A stretch of DNA of 64,000 bases from Pseudodesulfovibrio hydrargyri. Its GTDB lineage: Bacteria; Desulfobacterota; Desulfovibrionia; Desulfovibrionales; Desulfovibrionaceae. Shown here piece by piece: positions 16,651 to 24,371 of the stretch (position 1 is the first letter of the stretch; every line of letters starts with the position of its first letter). The stretch is from contig NZ_LKAQ01000004.1 of the NCBI RefSeq assembly GCF_001874525.1, positions 1,044,937 through 1,108,936 of the forward strand, written 5' to 3'. A model generated the notes under the pieces. It was not told the DNA's origin and did not search any database. It was given only the letters and a program-made list of their open reading frames with translations. The translations under genes were made by a program, and so were the position numbers.

Positions 16651-17592
16651 ATGGGAAGGCGAAAGATCAGGCGGACCGTGCAGCGGGAACCCGGGGCGAG
16701 ATATTACAAGCCGCAGGGCATCCCCATGCGCGAATTGCAAAACGCGACCCTGACCCTGGAGGAGCTTGAGGCGCTTCGGCTGGCCGACGCCCAGGGGCTG
16801 ACCCAGGAGGAGGGCGCGCAGGCCATGGGTGTTTCCCGGGCCACGTTCGGCAGGGTGCTCGGCGCAGCCAGACGCATCGTGGCCACGGCCCTGGCGGAGG
16901 GGCAGGCCATCCGCATCGAGGGTGGCCATTACGCCTTTGCCGAGGACGCCTGGGAGTGCCCCAAGTTGTCACCGGACCGAGTGTCCGAAACCATCGGAGA
17001 TGAAAGTATGCCCGGAATGGACGGAACCGGACCGCGCGGCGCGGGCGGCGGCGGACGGTGCATGGGCGGACGCGGCCGTGGAATGGGCCGCGGCCGAGGC
17101 GTGGGAGGCCAGGGTCGCGGCATGGGCGGCCAGAATATGGGCCAGGGCGCGGGAACGGGCCAGGGCCGGGGAGCCGGACAACGGTCCGGCGAACAACAGC
17201 AAATCAAGGATACAGCCATGAGCAGGATAGCAGTGACCACCGAGGGACCGACCCTGGACGACCGCGTCGACCCCCGTTTCGGACGGGCGGCCGGTTTCGC
17301 CATCGTGGACCCGCAGACCATGGCCGTGGTCCAGTACGTGGACAACGGCGGCTCCCAGGCAATGGCCCAGGGGGCCGGAATCCAGGCCGCCGAGAACGTG
17401 GCCAACGCGGGCGCCTCGGTCCTGCTGACCGGCTACGTCGGGCCCAAGGCCTTTGCGGCCCTGGAAGCGGCGGGCATCGCCGTGGGCCAGGACGTGGACA
17501 ACCTGACCGTGCGCCAGGCCGTGGAAAAGTACGTGGCGGGCGAGGTCGACATGGCCGCCAACGCCAACGCCCCGGCCGGAGGCAACAAGTGA
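16651..17592 (+). CDS. DUF134 DNA-binding domain fused to NifX/NifB-type cofactor domain
   Basis: Residues 1-105 match DUF134 (MGRRKIRRTV, PQGIPMRELQ, LTLEELEALRLADAQGLTQE, MGVSRATFGRVL), a helix-turn-helix-like family. Residues 118-185 are a Gly/Arg/Met-rich linker. Residues 189-300 are a dinitrogenase iron-molybdenum cofactor biosynthesis fold (MSRIAVTTEGPTLDDRVDPR, GAGIQAAENVANAGASVLL), related to orange protein. The fusion suggests a regulator reading a metal-sulfur cofactor or cluster status. It overlaps the MinD gene by GTGA. Confidence 0.88.
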   Translation: MGRRKIRRTVQREPGARYYKPQGIPMRELQNATLTLEELEALRLADAQGLTQEEGAQAMGVSRATFGRVLGAARRIVATALAEGQAIRIEGGHYAFAEDAWECPKLSPDRVSETIGDESMPGMDGTGPRGAGGGGRCMGGRGRGMGRGRGVGGQGRGMGGQNMGQGAGTGQGRGAGQRSGEQQQIKDTAMSRIAVTTEGPTLDDRVDPRFGRAAGFAIVDPQTMAVVQYVDNGGSQAMAQGAGIQAAENVANAGASVLLTGYVGPKAFAALEAAGIAVGQDVDNLTVRQAVEKYVAGEVDMAANANAPAGGNK

Positions 17593-18455
17593 TCTACGCC
17601 GTTGCCAGCGGCAAGGGCGGCACGGGCAAGACTACGGTGTCCTCGTCCCTGGCCGCCCTGTGGGACGGACCGGCCACCCTGGTGGATCTGGACGTGGAGG
17701 AGCCCAACCTGCACCTCTTTCTCAAGCCCGAGCTGACCGACGTCGGCAAGGCCTGGATCGAGGTCCCGGAGGCGGACGAGTCCAAGTGCACCCGCTGCCG
17801 CGCCTGCGCGGACATCTGTCAGTTCAAGGCCATCACGGTCATGGCCGACACCCTGCTCGTGTTCGCGGACATGTGCCACGGCTGCGGCGGCTGCCTGGCG
17901 GTCTGCCCGGAGGGCGCGCTCTTTCCGGGCCGCCGCGAGCTGGGCGAGATCTGCCGGGGCACGGCCGGGCGGCACGATTTCGTCATGGGCCGCCTGCGCG
18001 TGGGCGAGGCCATGAGCCCGCCGCTCATGCGCCAAGTGCGCCGCCTCTTCCCCGAGTTCTCGGAAAAGGGCGACATCCTCATCGACGCCCCTCCGGGCGT
18101 GAGCTGTCCGGCCATCGCGGCCGTGACCGACGCGGACTGCATCGTCCTGGTCACCGAGCCCACGCCCTTCGGGTTTCACGACTTCAAGCTCGCCTGGGAG
18201 GCGTTCACGCCGCTGGGCAAACCCATGGGCGCGGTCATCAACCGGGCCGACCTGGGCGACACCGCCGTGCGCGACTTCTGCCGTGAGAACGACATTCCGG
18301 TCTGGGCCGAGATTCCCTATTCCAGGGAGGTGGCCGAGGCCTACTCGCGCGGCGAGGTGGTGGCCGAGGCCCTCAAGGAGCTGGAGGGAACATTCACCGG
18401 CCTGCGCGAACATATGCGCGCCGCCGTCGCCGGAGGTGACCCATGCGCGAGATAG
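17589..18455 (+). CDS. MinD/Mrp-type P-loop ATPase with 2x[4Fe-4S] ferredoxin insert (ORP-cluster type)
   Basis: From GTG 17589 the 288-residue protein has P-loop GKGGTGKTT (residues 8-16) and LVDLDVEEPN. An inserted ferredoxin domain carries CTRCRACADIC and CHGCGGCLAVCPEG, and the switch region is DILIDAPPGVSCP. Such ATPases pair with NifX-type proteins in the orange-protein (ORP) system of Desulfovibrio and are thought to build or deliver metal-sulfur cofactors. The start overlaps the preceding stop, and the 3' end overlaps the next MinD gene by 13 bp. Confidence 0.92.
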   Translation: MIYAVASGKGGTGKTTVSSSLAALWDGPATLVDLDVEEPNLHLFLKPELTDVGKAWIEVPEADESKCTRCRACADICQFKAITVMADTLLVFADMCHGCGGCLAVCPEGALFPGRRELGEICRGTAGRHDFVMGRLRVGEAMSPPLMRQVRRLFPEFSEKGDILIDAPPGVSCPAIAAVTDADCIVLVTEPTPFGFHDFKLAWEAFTPLGKPMGAVINRADLGDTAVRDFCRENDIPVWAEIPYSREVAEAYSRGEVVAEALKELEGTFTGLREHMRAAVAGGDPCAR

Positions 18456-19321
18456 TGGTCATCAGCGGCAAAGGCGGCGCGGGCAAGACCTCCATGGCCG
18501 GGGCGTTCGCCCACCTCGCACAAAACGCCATTCTCTGCGACCTGGACGTGGACGCCCCGGACCTTCACCTGCTCCTGGCCCCGCAGGTGCGCAGCGAGGA
18601 GCCGTTCCACTCCGGCCACGAGGCGGTCATCGACCCGGCCCGCTGCGTGGGCTGCGGCCAGTGCGCGGAACTGTGCCGGTTTGACGCCGTCCGCGAGGAC
18701 GGCGACGCCTACCGCGTGGACTCCCTGGCCTGCGAGGGGTGCAAGGTCTGCGTGGCCCTGTGCCCGGAGCAGGCCATCGACTTCCCGGAAAAGCACTGCG
18801 GCCAGTGGTATGTGTCCGACACCCGGTTCGGTCCCATGGTCCACGCCCAGCTCTTCCCCGGCGAGGAGAACTCCGGCCGCCTGGTCACCCTGCTCAAGCA
18901 GAAGGGGCGGGCCATGGCCGAGGAGCGGGGGCTCGACCTGGTCCTGTGCGACGGCACGCCCGGCATCGGCTGCCCGGTGATCAGCTCCATGGCCGGGACC
19001 GACCTGGCCGTGATCGTCACCGAGCCCACGCCCTCGGGGCTGCACGATCTCAAGCGCGTGGCCGAGCTGTGCGGCCGGTTCCGGACCAAGGTGGCCGTGC
19101 TGGTCAACAAGTGGGACGTGAACCCGGCCATGACCGAGGAGATCGAGACGTGGAGTTCGGCCCAGGGGTACACCCTGGCCGGGCGGTTCCCCCATGACCG
19201 GGCCGTGGTCGACGCCATGCTCGAACGCAAGGTCCTGACCGAGACGGACAATGCGGAGCTCGCGGCCATACTCAACGCTTCCTGGGCCGGAATCCTGGCC
19301 CTGTTGGATACATGCAACTAA
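18443..19321 (+). CDS. second MinD/Mrp-type P-loop ATPase with ferredoxin insert
   Basis: The 292-residue paralogue of the preceding gene has P-loop GKGGAGKTS (residues 9-17), DLDVDAPDLHLLL, ferredoxin Cys sets CVGCGQCAELC and CEGCKVCVALCPE, and DGTPGIGCPVISSM. Two tandem copies probably form a heterodimer, as in the Desulfovibrio ORP locus. The 13-bp overlap upstream and 22-bp gap to the NifX gene show a tight operon. Confidence 0.92.
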   Translation: MREIVVISGKGGAGKTSMAGAFAHLAQNAILCDLDVDAPDLHLLLAPQVRSEEPFHSGHEAVIDPARCVGCGQCAELCRFDAVREDGDAYRVDSLACEGCKVCVALCPEQAIDFPEKHCGQWYVSDTRFGPMVHAQLFPGEENSGRLVTLLKQKGRAMAEERGLDLVLCDGTPGIGCPVISSMAGTDLAVIVTEPTPSGLHDLKRVAELCGRFRTKVAVLVNKWDVNPAMTEEIETWSSAQGYTLAGRFPHDRAVVDAMLERKVLTETDNAELAAILNASWAGILALLDTCN

Positions 19322-19343
19322 ACTATTTAAAAGGAGTTTTACA

Positions 19344-19718
19344 ATGAATACACGTATTGCGATCCCGTCCGCCGCACCCGGCGGCATGGACGCCCCCATC
19401 GACGCCCATTTCGGGCACTGCGCCATGTACACCCTGGTGGACGTGGAGGACGGGGCCGTGAAAGAGGTCTCCGTGGTCCCGAGCTGCCCGCACGTGCAGG
19501 GCGGCTGCATGGCCCCGGTCAACTACCTGGCCGACAACAAGGTCCAGGCCCTGATCTCCGGCGGCATGGGCATGCGCCCGCTCATGGGCTTCAACCAGGT
19601 CGGCATCCAGGTCTACCACGGCTCGGGCGCGCCCACCGTGAACGTGGCCGTGGAGGCGTTTTTGCGCGACTCCCTGCCCGAGTTCACCGTGGACCAGACC
19701 TGCGGCGGCGGTCACTAA
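19344..19718 (+). CDS. NifX/NifB-family protein (orange-protein-like)
   Basis: The 124-residue single-domain protein (MNTRIAIPSAAPGGMDAPID, AHFGHCAMYTLVDVEDG, NKVQALISGGMGMRPLMGF) belongs to the dinitrogenase iron-molybdenum cofactor group, related to ORP, which binds a Mo-Cu-S cluster. The ribosome site AAGGAG at 19331-19336 is strong. His/Cys residues near the start (HFGHC) and the QTCGGGH tail could bind metal. It sits behind the two MinD ATPases. Confidence 0.9.
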   Translation: MNTRIAIPSAAPGGMDAPIDAHFGHCAMYTLVDVEDGAVKEVSVVPSCPHVQGGCMAPVNYLADNKVQALISGGMGMRPLMGFNQVGIQVYHGSGAPTVNVAVEAFLRDSLPEFTVDQTCGGGH

Positions 19719-20077
19719 TGGCCATCGTGCTGGCAACGGCCCGGCCCGAAGCCCTGACCGGCTTTGCGGAAGGACTGGCCAAGGAAAGCGGGCAGGACGT
19801 GGCCGTGGCCCCCGACGGGAAAACGGCCCTGGACCGGGTGGCCTCCAAGGCCCCGGCCCTGGTGGTCATCGACGAGGGACTGCCCGACCACAAGCCGCTC
19901 GATCTGGTGCGCGAGATCATGATGGTCTCGGCCATGACCCTGACCGCCGTGGTCACCTCCATGAGCGAGGAGCAGTTCCACGAGGAAGCCGAGGGCTACG
20001 GCGTGCTCATGCCCCTGCCCACGACTCCCGGCGCACAAGACGGCGTGGAGCTCGCCAAGAGGATGTCCGGTATCTAG
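19718..20077 (+). CDS. receiver-like (CheY-type) protein, divergent
   Basis: The 119-residue product has a Rossmann-like receiver fold with DVAVAPDGKTALDRV, the acceptor-region LVVIDEGLPDHKP and TAVVTSMSEEQFHEE. The phospho-acceptor Asp appears present in VVIDEGL, but the switch Lys (usually in KP) is replaced by LPLPTTPG, so phosphorylation is doubtful. It starts in the stop of the NifX gene (TAATG). A link to the ORP-like proteins is inferred from context. Confidence 0.65.
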   Translation: MAIVLATARPEALTGFAEGLAKESGQDVAVAPDGKTALDRVASKAPALVVIDEGLPDHKPLDLVREIMMVSAMTLTAVVTSMSEEQFHEEAEGYGVLMPLPTTPGAQDGVELAKRMSGI

Positions 20078-20100
20078 ATTTGCGGACGAATGAATTGAAG

Positions 20101-20134
20101 AGGCCCTCCCGGAACATCCCGGGAGGGCCTTTTG
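20101..20134 (+). terminator. Rho-independent terminator of the ORP-like operon
   Basis: AGGCCCTCCCGG pairs with CCGGGAGGGCCT around AACATC, ending in TTTT. Confidence 0.85.
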
Positions 20135-20187
20135 CCGTATTCGTCGCCGGGCAAAGGGCGAGCCCTTTACACTCCCATTGTCACCTT

Positions 20188-20234
20188 TGGCCGTCGGAGA
20201 CGCCTGCCCGGCGAGGGCCCGCCGGAGGCGAAGT
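20188..20234. repeat. partial composite repeat (reverse orientation)
   Basis: GGCCGTCGGAGACGCCTGCC followed by CGGCGAGGGCCCGCCGGAGGC is the reverse complement of the GC-rich half of the repeats at 13925, 42485 and 45720. The CCCAAACTTTTT box is absent. Confidence 0.6.
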
Positions 20235-20247
20235 CACCCGATAAGTA

Positions 20248-20284
20248 GAAGCCCCGGTCTCGGGGGCATGAGACCGGGGACTTC
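20248..20284 (-). terminator. hairpin terminator for the small winged-helix gene
   Basis: GAAG(T)CCCCGGTCTC arms (20248-20262/20270-20284) pair almost perfectly between convergent genes. Confidence 0.6.
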
Positions 20285-20323
20285 ATTATGGAGGAGGTAA
20301 GGTAGGGTGTGACGTTTGGTTAT

Positions 20324-20494
20324 CTAGGCGGGTTCGTAGTAGCACCGTTTGGGCGAGACCACGCATCCCTCTTCTTTCAGGGCCTTGATGGCCTTGGAAA
20401 CTTCCTTGCTGTCCACGCCGAGCTCCTTGGCGATGTCGCCCGGGCGCACGGGCTTGCCGGCCGCCCGCATGGCTTTGAGAACCGTATCTTTCAT
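20324..20494 (-). CDS. small winged-helix DNA-binding protein (56 aa)
   Basis: The 56-residue product reads MKDTVLKAMRAAGKPVRPGD, then IAKELGVDSKEVSKAIKALK, a compact helix-turn-helix wing, and ends SPKRCYYEPA. GGGAG upstream supports the ATG at 20494. It resembles stand-alone MarR/Rrf2-like mini-regulators of Desulfovibrio. Target is unknown. Confidence 0.78.
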   Translation of the reverse strand: MKDTVLKAMRAAGKPVRPGDIAKELGVDSKEVSKAIKALKEEGCVVSPKRCYYEPA

Positions 20495-20528
20495 CAAAAA
20501 ACTCCCGTTGTTTGTGTTGGTAATAGGA

Positions 20529-20557
20529 ATCATTCCCGACAAAAGGGTCTTTGTCAA
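20529..20557 (-). promoter_or_regulatory. candidate sigma-70 promoter of the small winged-helix gene
   Basis: On the minus strand TTGACA (20557-20552), a 17-bp spacer and AATGAT (20534-20529) precede the start by about 35 bp. Confidence 0.5.
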
Positions 20558-20658
20558 CACAAAATCGGCACTGTTGCCAACCGGGGACTGAAAAGGTAGA
20601 AATACGGCATGGCCCCGGCCTCCGCCGGACATATTCCATCCCATTGCCCAGGAGTCCC

Positions 20659-22314
20659 ATGGCCGAACCCGCCACCATGTCCCCACAGGAGTTGCTCGAC
20701 GAGATCGAGCGCCTGCGCGCCGAACTTGCGCGATGCCACGAACGCGATGCCGCCCAGCGGGCCGCGGACGAGGGCGCATGCGGCGCGGCGCTGGAAATGG
20801 AGATCGAGCAGCTGCGCGAGGCCCGCGAGACCGTGGGCGTGGTCAACGTCATTGTCGAGAACTCTCCGGCCGTGGTCTTCCGGCGGCTGGCCGACGACAC
20901 TCACCGGTTGGTCTACATCTCTGAAAACCTGAGCCAATGGGGCTTTTCCGCCGCCGACTTCCTGTCCGGGCGCAAGGGATTCGACGACCTTCTTCATCCG
21001 GACGACCGGGAGCGGGTGATCGCCGAGATCGACCAGTGCCGGCTGGAGGAAATCGAGGAGTATGCCCAAGAGTACCGGATCATCACGGCGGACGGCGAGG
21101 TCCGCTGGGTCTCGGACGAGACTTCGGTGGTCACGGACGCGGACGGACGGCGGATTTACAATCAGGGCGTGCTGGTGGACGTCACCGCGAGCAAGCGGGC
21201 CCGGGAGGCCCTGGAGGCCAGTGAATTCAAGTTCCGCCGGACCATCGAGGGCGCGGCCGAGGGCTATCTGCTCATGGACCGCGACCTGGTCATCCGCGAG
21301 GTAAACGACGCATACTGCCGCATGCTCGGCTACGAACGCGAGGAACTGGTCGGGCGGCGGCCCCACGACTTCGCCACCCTGGACTACCAGCGCTTTCTCG
21401 AGTCCGGCGCCGAACGGCTGCGCGGCAAGGCCGTCCGGCGCTTCGAGGGCACCATGGTCCACCGCGACGGGCACGAGGTCCCGGTGTTGGTCAACGCCAA
21501 CACCCTGCTCGACGAGAGCGGCGGGTTTTTGGGCAACGTGGCCTTCGTGGCCGACCTGACCGAGCAGAAAAAGGCCCTGAACCTGGCCGCCGAGGTCCAG
21601 AAGAGCCTGCTGCCGCGCCGGGCGCCGCGCATCCCCGGCCTGGATGTGGCCGGACGGTCCGTGCCCAGCGAACTCACGGGCGGCGACTATTTCGACTATT
21701 TCGAGCCAGTGGATCCGGACCGCCCGGTCCTGTCCGTGGCCGTGGGCGACATCTCGGGCCACGGCGTGGACGCGGCCCTGCTCATGACCACGGCCCGGGG
21801 CTTTTTACGCATGCGCGCGGGTCAGCCGGGCAGTCCCGGCCAGATCGTCACCGAGATGAACCGCCACCTGGCCGAGGACCTGTACGGCTCGGGCCGGTTC
21901 ATGACCCTGTTCTACCTGAGCCTGGACGCGACCGCGGGCAAGGCCGCCTGGGTCCGCGCGGGCCACGATCCGGCCCTGATCTATTGCCCGGTGCACGACA
22001 CCTTCACCGAGCTGGGTGTCGACGCCGGGCTGCCCCTCGGGGTGGAGCGCGAGCGGTGCTACAACGAGGAATACGGCGACCTGCTGTCCGGCCAGCTGGT
22101 CGCCATCGGCACGGACGGCATCTGGGAGGCGCGGCGTCCGGGCGGCGAGATGTTCGGCAAGGAGCGGTTCAAGACGGTCCTGCGCCGACACGCCATGGCT
22201 TCGGCCCGGGAGGTCGTGGACGCGGTTTTCGACGCGGTCCGGGAGCACTCGGGCGGGGCCAAGCTCGAGGACGACGTCACCCTGGTGGTCATCAAGTTCG
22301 GAGCCGATGCATGA
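20659..22314 (+). CDS. PAS-PAS-SpoIIE (PP2C) serine phosphatase
   Basis: The 551-residue protein starts at ATG 20659 behind AGGAG. It has a short coiled coil (residues 8-55), PAS domain 1 with PAC (VFRRLADDTHRLVYISENLS to YAQEYRIITADGEVRW), and PAS domain 2 (FRRTIEGAAEGYLLMDRDLV). The C-terminal SpoIIE/PP2C phosphatase has LLPRRAPRIPGLDVAGRS, GGDYFDYF, VGDISGHGVDAALLM and GTDGIWEARRPGGEMFG with the metal Asp/Gly motifs. Such proteins convert a small-molecule or redox signal into dephosphorylation of an anti-sigma antagonist. The 3' end overlaps the next gene by ATGA. Confidence 0.92.
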   Translation: MAEPATMSPQELLDEIERLRAELARCHERDAAQRAADEGACGAALEMEIEQLREARETVGVVNVIVENSPAVVFRRLADDTHRLVYISENLSQWGFSAADFLSGRKGFDDLLHPDDRERVIAEIDQCRLEEIEEYAQEYRIITADGEVRWVSDETSVVTDADGRRIYNQGVLVDVTASKRAREALEASEFKFRRTIEGAAEGYLLMDRDLVIREVNDAYCRMLGYEREELVGRRPHDFATLDYQRFLESGAERLRGKAVRRFEGTMVHRDGHEVPVLVNANTLLDESGGFLGNVAFVADLTEQKKALNLAAEVQKSLLPRRAPRIPGLDVAGRSVPSELTGGDYFDYFEPVDPDRPVLSVAVGDISGHGVDAALLMTTARGFLRMRAGQPGSPGQIVTEMNRHLAEDLYGSGRFMTLFYLSLDATAGKAAWVRAGHDPALIYCPVHDTFTELGVDAGLPLGVERERCYNEEYGDLLSGQLVAIGTDGIWEARRPGGEMFGKERFKTVLRRHAMASAREVVDAVFDAVREHSGGAKLEDDVTLVVIKFGADA

Positions 22315-23717
22315 GGCTGGCGCGCGCGGCCCTGCTGGCCTGCCTGATCGCGGCCGCGTCCCTGGCCCCGGTCCGCGCGGCCGAGCTGGCGCGGGTCCAG
22401 AAACCGTGGAAGGGCGACCTGCCCGAGATCATCGCGGACCACCGGCCCATCCGCGTGCTGGTGGTCTACAACCGGACCAATTTCTTCATGAAGGAAGGAG
22501 CCATGCGCGGGCTAGAGGCGGACATGATGAGCGCCTACGAGAAGCACCTGGCCACGGTCTACGACAAGGAGCTTGTCCGGCTGGTGTTCGTGCCCGTGAC
22601 GGTCAAGGAACTGTTTCCGGCCCTGCTCGACGGGCGGGGAGACATCGCGGCCGCGGCCCTGACCGTGACCGAGGAGCGCAGCCGCCAGGCGGCCTTCGCC
22701 GATCCCTACCGCACCGGAATCAGCGAGATCGTGGTCGGCGGGCCAGGGAGTCCGGCCCTGGCCTCGGCCGAAGACCTGTCGGGCCGCAAGGCGTCCGTGC
22801 TGGCCGGTTCTAGCTACGCCGAGCACCTGGCCGACCTGAACGCGCGGCTCAAAAAGCAGCGGCGAAAACAGGTGCGCATCGTCAACGCGGACCCGTATCT
22901 GGCCACCGAGGACCTGCTGGAAATGGCCGCTCGGGGCATGGTTCCCTACACCGTGGCCGACCGGTTCCTGGCCGAGCTGTGGCAAAAGGTCTATCCGAAT
23001 CTTCGGCTCTACCCGGACGCGGCCGTGCATACGGACGGCAAGCTGGCCTGGGCCGTACGCAAGGACTGCCCCGAACTGCGCAAGAGCCTGTCCGGGTTCG
23101 CGGCCACCGTGCGCCAGGGCACCCTGCTCGGGAACATGTTCTTCAAACGCTACTACGAGAACGACGACTTCGTCTCCGACCCGACCACCCGGGTGGAGAT
23201 CGGCAAGCTCAGGCCCATGGCCAGGCTTTTTCAAAAATACGCCGGGATGTACGACTTCGACTGGCTGAAGATCGCGGCCATGGCCTACCAGGAGTCGCGC
23301 TTCGACATGAACCGCAAGAGCTCCGCGGGCGCGGTGGGGGTCATGCAGATCAAACCGTCCACCGCGGCCGGGCCGCAGGTGGGCATCGAGGACGTCGCGA
23401 CCCTGGACGGGAACATCCATGCCGGGGTCAAATATCTGCGCTACCTGGTGGACAACTATTTCTCCGACGTGGACCCGACGGCCAGGATGGACTTCGCCCT
23501 GGCCGCCTACAACGCGGGTCCGAACCGGATCATCCAGGTGCGCAGGCGGGCCGAAGAAATGGGCCTCGATCCCAGGCGGTGGTTCGGTAACTGCGAGTGG
23601 GCCGCGTTCGACCTTATCGGCCGGGAGACCACGGGATACGTGGCCCACGTGCAGATGTACTACGCCGCCTACAAGGGGACGGAGGAGATCCTGCTCAAGC
23701 GGCGCGAAGCCATGTGA
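22311..23717 (+). CDS. MltF-like membrane-bound lytic transglycosylase (SBP_bac_3 + SLT)
   Basis: The 468-residue product has a signal peptide (LLACLIAAASLAPVRA) and an N-terminal solute-binding domain (IRVLVVYNRTNFF to YENDDFVSDP). The C-terminal lytic-transglycosylase domain has catalytic Glu in MAYQESRFD, then SSAGAVGVMQIKPSTA and ALAAYNAGPNRI. MltF-type enzymes cut peptidoglycan under control of the binding domain. ATGA overlap with the phosphatase gene suggests co-expression. Confidence 0.93.
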   Translation: MRLARAALLACLIAAASLAPVRAAELARVQKPWKGDLPEIIADHRPIRVLVVYNRTNFFMKEGAMRGLEADMMSAYEKHLATVYDKELVRLVFVPVTVKELFPALLDGRGDIAAAALTVTEERSRQAAFADPYRTGISEIVVGGPGSPALASAEDLSGRKASVLAGSSYAEHLADLNARLKKQRRKQVRIVNADPYLATEDLLEMAARGMVPYTVADRFLAELWQKVYPNLRLYPDAAVHTDGKLAWAVRKDCPELRKSLSGFAATVRQGTLLGNMFFKRYYENDDFVSDPTTRVEIGKLRPMARLFQKYAGMYDFDWLKIAAMAYQESRFDMNRKSSAGAVGVMQIKPSTAAGPQVGIEDVATLDGNIHAGVKYLRYLVDNYFSDVDPTARMDFALAAYNAGPNRIIQVRRRAEEMGLDPRRWFGNCEWAAFDLIGRETTGYVAHVQMYYAAYKGTEEILLKRREAM

Positions 23718-23782
23718 CGGGGCGCGACCCCAGACCCTGGGCGGCCGGGCCGTCCGGGAGCGGGAACATCGTCCGAACCGGA

Positions 23783-24043
23783 TCAGTGCCTGGGGCGGGG
23801 AGCGCGCGGCTTGGCTTCGTTGACCTTCAGAGGCCGCCCGGACATCTCGTAGCCGTCCAGGGCCTCGATGGCCGCAGCCGCGTCCGCGTCCTCCATTTCC
23901 ACGAAGCCGAACCCTCGGAAGCGTCCGGTCTCATGGTCCTGGATGAGTTTCACGGCCGAGACGTTGCCGTATTCTCCGAACAGGTCGCGCATGTCGTTTT
24001 CGGATGCGCTGAAGGGGATGTTGCCGACGTAGATACTTTTCAT
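23783..24043 (-). CDS. RNA-recognition-motif (RRM) protein
   Basis: The 86-residue single RRM has RNP-2 SIYVGNIPF and RNP-1 RGFGFVEM, then ALDGYEMSGRPLKVNEA. The family (cold-shock-like Rbp proteins) binds RNA. It is preceded by GGAG and followed by no partner gene, with an initiator tRNA gene just upstream. Confidence 0.95.
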   Translation of the reverse strand: MKSIYVGNIPFSASENDMRDLFGEYGNVSAVKLIQDHETGRFRGFGFVEMEDADAAAAIEALDGYEMSGRPLKVNEAKPRAPRPRH

Positions 24044-24071
24044 GGCGATGAGGCTCCAACAAGATTGATCC

Positions 24072-24148
24072 TGGTAGCGGGGGAAGGATTTGAACCTCCG
24101 ACCTTCGGGTTATGAGCCCGACGAGCTGCCTGACTGCTCCACCCCGCG
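24072..24148 (-). tRNA. tRNA-Met (initiator, anticodon CAT)
   Basis: The 77-nt cloverleaf folds fully with anticodon CAU in CUCAUAA, the GGG/CCC anticodon stem diagnostic of the initiator, D-stem GAGC/GCUC and T-loop UUCAAAU. Position 1 is C and 72 is U, a mismatch as initiator tRNAs need, though the common pair is C/A. CCA is encoded. Confidence 0.95.
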
Positions 24149-24371
24149 CCACTTCCGACACCCGCTCGCTGCGCGCGCCCACACCACCGAAGGCGAACAC
24201 GCGGTTACAGGATTACTCAAACCATTATAACGTGTTGCACTTTTCGTCAACAGGGGGTCGACGATTTGTTTCGCCCGGGACGGGCTCGGGTCGGAAAGCC
24301 TGTCGGGACGGGGCTCGGCGGGCCGGGAGCCACGGTCGGAACCGGACCGGCGTCCGGTGCGGAGGGCTCGC

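Noticed and set aside
17058-17588. 5' extension of the first MinD ATPase
   Set aside because: It overlaps the NifX fusion in another frame; GTG 17589 gives the normal ATPase start.
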